Shown here piece by piece: positions 61,044 through 64,000 of a stretch of DNA of 64,000 bases. Made by a program: the position numbers and the translations under genes. The notes beneath the pieces are model-generated. The model was not told where the DNA came from. It searched no databases and was given only the letters and a program-made list of their open reading frames with translations. Source of the stretch: Saccharopolyspora sp. SCSIO 74807 (lineage in GTDB: Bacteria; Actinomycetota; Actinomycetes; Mycobacteriales; Pseudonocardiaceae); the NCBI RefSeq assembly GCF_037023755.1, contig NZ_CP146100.1:2234501-2298500 (forward strand). The letters are read 5' to 3'. How positions within the stretch are numbered: the stretch's first letter is position 1; the number at the start of each line of letters is the position of its first letter.

Positions 61044-64000
61044 TCAGCGTGGGCGTCTCCGGGAACAGGTGGTGCCGGCCTTGGGCGCGGTGCTCCCTCG
61101 CGTGATGGGTTTGCGATGCCGCCGTCTCTCGACTGGGCAGACGAACAGCCACTCATCGCTGCGCTGCGACTGCGACCGGTAGACCTCCATCCGCACGTCG
61201 CAGTGGTCGCAGTCCGGCGGATCGCTGAGTACATCCGCGTGTTGATGTTCCAGTATTTTCGCGGCGTATCGGCCACCGCGGTGTTGCACCATGATCTCGC
61301 GCCGGGGCTTCTGCGGACTGCTCGACAAGGTGTTTTGACTGCCCAGGAACACGGTCATCTTGTCGATGACGACGATTTTCTGGTGCATGTTCCGCATCCG
61401 CACCATGCGGGTGACGGAGCTTTCGAGCCGGTCGAGCCGTTCCGCGGCCTCATCGTCCTTGCGGTCGTTGATGTCGCCCTCGTCGGAGATGAACACGCGG
61501 ACATCGACCCCGCGTTGGGACGCCGCGTGCAGCTGTGGCAGCACGGACTCCATCCGCTTGTGTACCCAGGGGGACCACATGTAGATCGAATGCTCTGCTC
61601 GGTCGATCTCTTCGAGCACTGCGGGGTAGTAGCTGTGCTCGTCGTACCAGCCATGCGCGGTGACGTGGACGTGCTCGTCGAATGCGTTCCACACGTCTTC
61701 GTCGATCGCGTCGAGTTTTTCCGGGCGCTCCTGCTCGTCGACGCCGAGGAACTTGAAGGCCCGGACTCCCTTGAGCTGCAACTGATCGAACGTCTCGCGA
61801 ACCGCGGCCAGTGCGGTACCGGATTGCGCGGACGTGATCGCTTTCCAGCCGGCCAGCAGGTAAACACGGTGCTTGACCCTGCTGAGACCGACGTTCAACA
61901 AGCGAGCACCGGTGCGGGCGTAATCGTTGCCGCGCATGTTGCCCGCCGCTACCCAGCCTTGCGATTCGTATCCGGACTCGACCGTGTCGAAGATGACGAC
62001 ATCGAACTCGCGTCCTTGGAAGCTGTGCGCTGTGCCGACCTCCACATTCCGGTCCAAGCCGCGGTCGCGCAGGTATTCGTAGGTCGCCTGTTGCTGGATC
62101 TTGTACGGCGTCACGACGCCGACGGTCTCCCCGGCACCGAGGTGGTGTTCAGCCAGTGCATGGGCCAGCACACTTCCCGCAGCCCACCATCTTCCATTCA
62201 TCGTGGGCGCGGTTTTGACCGAAGCCATGTCATCGAGTTCGTCGGTGGTCATTAGCACCACCTCGGTGTCCTGCTGGGTGCCGTTGGCGGTCCGCAGGTG
62301 GTGGCCGTAGGCGATTCTGTTCGCCAACTCGACCATGCGGGGGCCGAATCGGTGCGTCCTGCGCAGGCAGACACAGCCGTCGTGCGCACTGGCCGCGTCC
62401 GGAGTCGTAATCCCGAACAGCTCGAAGCAGTCCCGAGTGGACCATCGCGCGACGTTCGTATCATCCGGCAACGATTTCGGCCTGATCGGTCCAAGTTGGC
62501 AGAAGTCCCCGAGCAAGGTCACAGTGCGCTTCGCCGCGGTGGCCGCGAGAAGGATCTCCGGCAGCGGGGCGGCAGCCGCTTCGTCTACCAGTACGACGTC
62601 GTAAGGGCCTTCGGCCACCGTGCTGTTGATGTGGAAGCGGGTAAGCGTCGTGGCCACCAGTCGTGCTTCCCGGATCACCTTCGGCTGCGCGTTGGCTTGT
62701 TCGTCTTCCAGCCTCCCCAGGAGTTCGTCATGCTCGGCAGCGAGTTCCGTCCGCCGCTGGTCGATGTCGATTGCATCATCGCGAAGTTCTTCACGCTCCT
62801 CGTAACGGGCGAGCAGTCCGTTTTGCTGCACGTCACGTACGAGGCGGAAATCGTGCTCGGCCTCCCGTTCTGCTTGGCTTGCCGTCCTCAGTTCCGCCTC
62901 GCAACGTTGCAGATGGCGTTCCGCGTCGCCGGCGATGCGTAGGGCCTCGTCCGAAGCGGTCTGCGCTGTGGACAAGCGGAGCCGGAGCCGCTCGAGCATG
63001 TTCGCGTCGGCGTTTCCGGCGAGCCGGTCGTGCTCGGCGTACTTCGGATGTAATTCGGTGAGCTGGTTGCGCTGCTCTTCTTCGGCGCTGCGCAGCCGCA
63101 GCGTTGCCGCAGCGGATTCGTGGTCGGCTGCATCCTTGTCCTGGTGGAGTCTGCGCAAGGTTCGCCGCCGCCATATCCGGGCGAAGAGCGAACTCCCGGT
63201 AGCACTGATGTCTTCGGCGAGCCGCTGTCTCCGGGCGTTGATCGTCACGCGGTCGCGTTGAGCGTGCTCTACTGCGTCGGACAACTGCTTGAACCTGTGC
63301 GCCAAGTCGTTCGCGATCCGCCGGTGACGTAGCTGTGCTTGTACCTGCTCCACCGCCTCGGCCGCTGCCTCTGCCGCCTTGCGGTTGGTGTCGAACTGTT
63401 CGTTCGCGGACTGAACCGAGGTTTCGGCGTTTCGCACCGCCGTGGCACAGGAGTCGATGCGCCTCCCTGCCTCGATCCGACTCTGGGCGGCGTAATAGTT
63501 GTCGATCTCCGCATCGTCAACCTGCTCGTCCAGCTCGAAGAACCTCCGCAGCACGGAGTGGTCTTCGAGTTCGACGAGTTGCGTTTCGAGCCGGTCGCGT
63601 TGCTCGGTAAGTTCTTTGAGCCGTGCGGCGACGATACGAGTTAGCGAAACCCGATCGTCGGTGGCGATGCGAGGCAGTTGGGGAGTACCGACCCGGAGCA
63701 GCTCACCCGGCTCGTGCTCCCGCAGGGTAAGCGCGCTTTCGAGGGCGTTGTCTACTGCAATGTTTGTGCCGGAAACGAGTAGCACTCTGGCGCCGGTGTT
63801 CAGCAGGTCGTCAATGGCTCGACCGAGAACCGTGGTCTTGCCCGTCCCGGGTGGGCCCCAGACAAGATGCACCCCCGGTGCTACGCAAGCGTGGTGGGCA
63901 CATCGCTGCTCCGGGGTGAGCCCGGCGACTTCCGGCACAGCGTCCGGGACCGCACCGGCGCGGCCGGCGGCCACGTCGTCTGCCAGGCTCCGTCTCGGTG
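61044..64000 (-). CDS. SF1 helicase/PLD nuclease fusion, Mokosh II-like (partial)
   Basis: At least 985 residues; the 5' end lies beyond the window. UPF1-like helicase core: Walker A GPPGTGKTT at the start of the visible part, a long coiled-coil insert (about residues 130-440), VVLVDEAAAAP (Walker B), LLGDFCQLGP, LRRTHRF, GTAHSFQGREFDVVIFDTV and NVGLSRVKHRVYL. The C-terminal PLD domain has one HKD motif, HQKIVVID, then FLGSQN, followed by a CxxC...C finger-like end (CDHC, FVCP). The helicase plus PLD fusion matches the single-gene type II Mokosh antiphage protein. Third codon positions look less GC-biased than in the neighbours, suggesting transfer. Confidence 0.85.
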   Translation of the reverse strand, partial: PRRSLADDVAAGRAGAVPDAVPEVAGLTPEQRCAHHACVAPGVHLVWGPPGTGKTTVLGRAIDDLLNTGARVLLVSGTNIAVDNALESALTLREHEPGELLRVGTPQLPRIATDDRVSLTRIVAARLKELTEQRDRLETQLVELEDHSVLRRFFELDEQVDDAEIDNYYAAQSRIEAGRRIDSCATAVRNAETSVQSANEQFDTNRKAAEAAAEAVEQVQAQLRHRRIANDLAHRFKQLSDAVEHAQRDRVTINARRQRLAEDISATGSSLFARIWRRRTLRRLHQDKDAADHESAAATLRLRSAEEEQRNQLTELHPKYAEHDRLAGNADANMLERLRLRLSTAQTASDEALRIAGDAERHLQRCEAELRTASQAEREAEHDFRLVRDVQQNGLLARYEEREELRDDAIDIDQRRTELAAEHDELLGRLEDEQANAQPKVIREARLVATTLTRFHINSTVAEGPYDVVLVDEAAAAPLPEILLAATAAKRTVTLLGDFCQLGPIRPKSLPDDTNVARWSTRDCFELFGITTPDAASAHDGCVCLRRTHRFGPRMVELANRIAYGHHLRTANGTQQDTEVVLMTTDELDDMASVKTAPTMNGRWWAAGSVLAHALAEHHLGAGETVGVVTPYKIQQQATYEYLRDRGLDRNVEVGTAHSFQGREFDVVIFDTVESGYESQGWVAAGNMRGNDYARTGARLLNVGLSRVKHRVYLLAGWKAITSAQSGTALAAVRETFDQLQLKGVRAFKFLGVDEQERPEKLDAIDEDVWNAFDEHVHVTAHGWYDEHSYYPAVLEEIDRAEHSIYMWSPWVHKRMESVLPQLHAASQRGVDVRVFISDEGDINDRKDDEAAERLDRLESSVTRMVRMRNMHQKIVVIDKMTVFLGSQNTLSSSPQKPRREIMVQHRGGRYAAKILEHQHADVLSDPPDCDHCDVRMEVYRSQSQRSDEWLFVCPVERRRHRKPITRGSTAPKAGTTCSRRRPR

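Noticed and set aside
1-64000. tRNA, rRNA, CRISPR arrays or insertion sequences
   Set aside because: No cloverleaf with a T-loop consensus, no rRNA blocks, no regularly spaced repeats and no transposase genes were seen by eye. A computed scan could still find a tRNA.

Overview
The window comes from the chromosome of a high-GC actinobacterium. The ribosomal protein sequences, GTG and TTG starts, a DUF397 protein, a conservon and secreted I36 and beta/gamma-crystallin-like proteins point to Pseudonocardiaceae, most likely Saccharopolyspora or a close relative. The genus is an inference from protein style, not from a marker gene.

Positions 630-22694 hold the S10/spc/alpha ribosomal superoperon: rpsJ-rplC-rplD-rplW-rplB-rpsS-rplV-rpsC-rplP-rpmC-rpsQ, then rplN-rplX-rplE-rpsZ-rpsH-rplF-rplR-rpsE-rpmD-rplO, secY-adk-map, and infA-rpmJ-rpsM-rpsK-rpsD-rpoA-rplQ-truA. 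Two intrusions break it. Three secreted-protein genes lie between rplO and secY (10902-12702): a crystallin/I36-like protein and two tandem paralogues of unknown function. Two paralogous SAM methyltransferase genes lie on the opposite strand between map and infA. secY is preceded by a perfect 27-nt dyad, and truA has no ATG, GTG or TTG upstream of its conserved N-terminus.

Positions 22751-28152 hold metabolic genes: glpD with a coupled TetR regulator, a divergent alkylglycerone-phosphate-synthase-like flavoenzyme, a DUF397 protein and an MDR-family reductase. Positions 28345-33189 (minus strand) hold an uncharacterised cluster: a soluble FtsK/SpoIIIE-type ATPase with two 83-86 aa helical proteins, a coiled-coil protein and an internally repetitive protein. 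It has the logic of an ESX (type VII) core but no membrane component is visible, and it is the strongest candidate here for an undescribed system. A stress-type PRC-barrel/DUF2382 protein, an alpha/beta hydrolase, a DUF4232-type lipoprotein and a GH25-LysM lysozyme without a signal peptide follow.

Positions 37627-38878 lack a convincing gene but hold a promoter-like element and a 24-nt tandem repeat. A tightly coupled set follows at 38879-43226: a DMT/NIPA-like membrane protein, a GT4 glycosyltransferase, an alpha/beta hydrolase and a second GT4, behind a perfect inverted repeat. Positions 43827-47469 hold an operon of alcohol dehydrogenase, MimE-type amidohydrolase, DUF59 protein and IclR regulator. 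This looks like the accessory part of a propane/acetone monooxygenase (prm/mim) locus with no monooxygenase or chaperonin in the window. A flavin dehydrogenase, an aldo/keto reductase, small secreted or cysteine-rich proteins and an acetate-type symporter pair (DUF485 plus SSS transporter) lie between 47720 and 53539.

Positions 54294-59707 hold a complete conservon: a nitrate-sensor-type histidine-kinase-like protein, a roadblock protein, a DUF742 protein and a small GTPase, closed by a strong terminator. Two small overlapping orphan genes follow. The window ends inside a large helicase/PLD-nuclease fusion gene that resembles the single-gene (type II) Mokosh antiphage protein.
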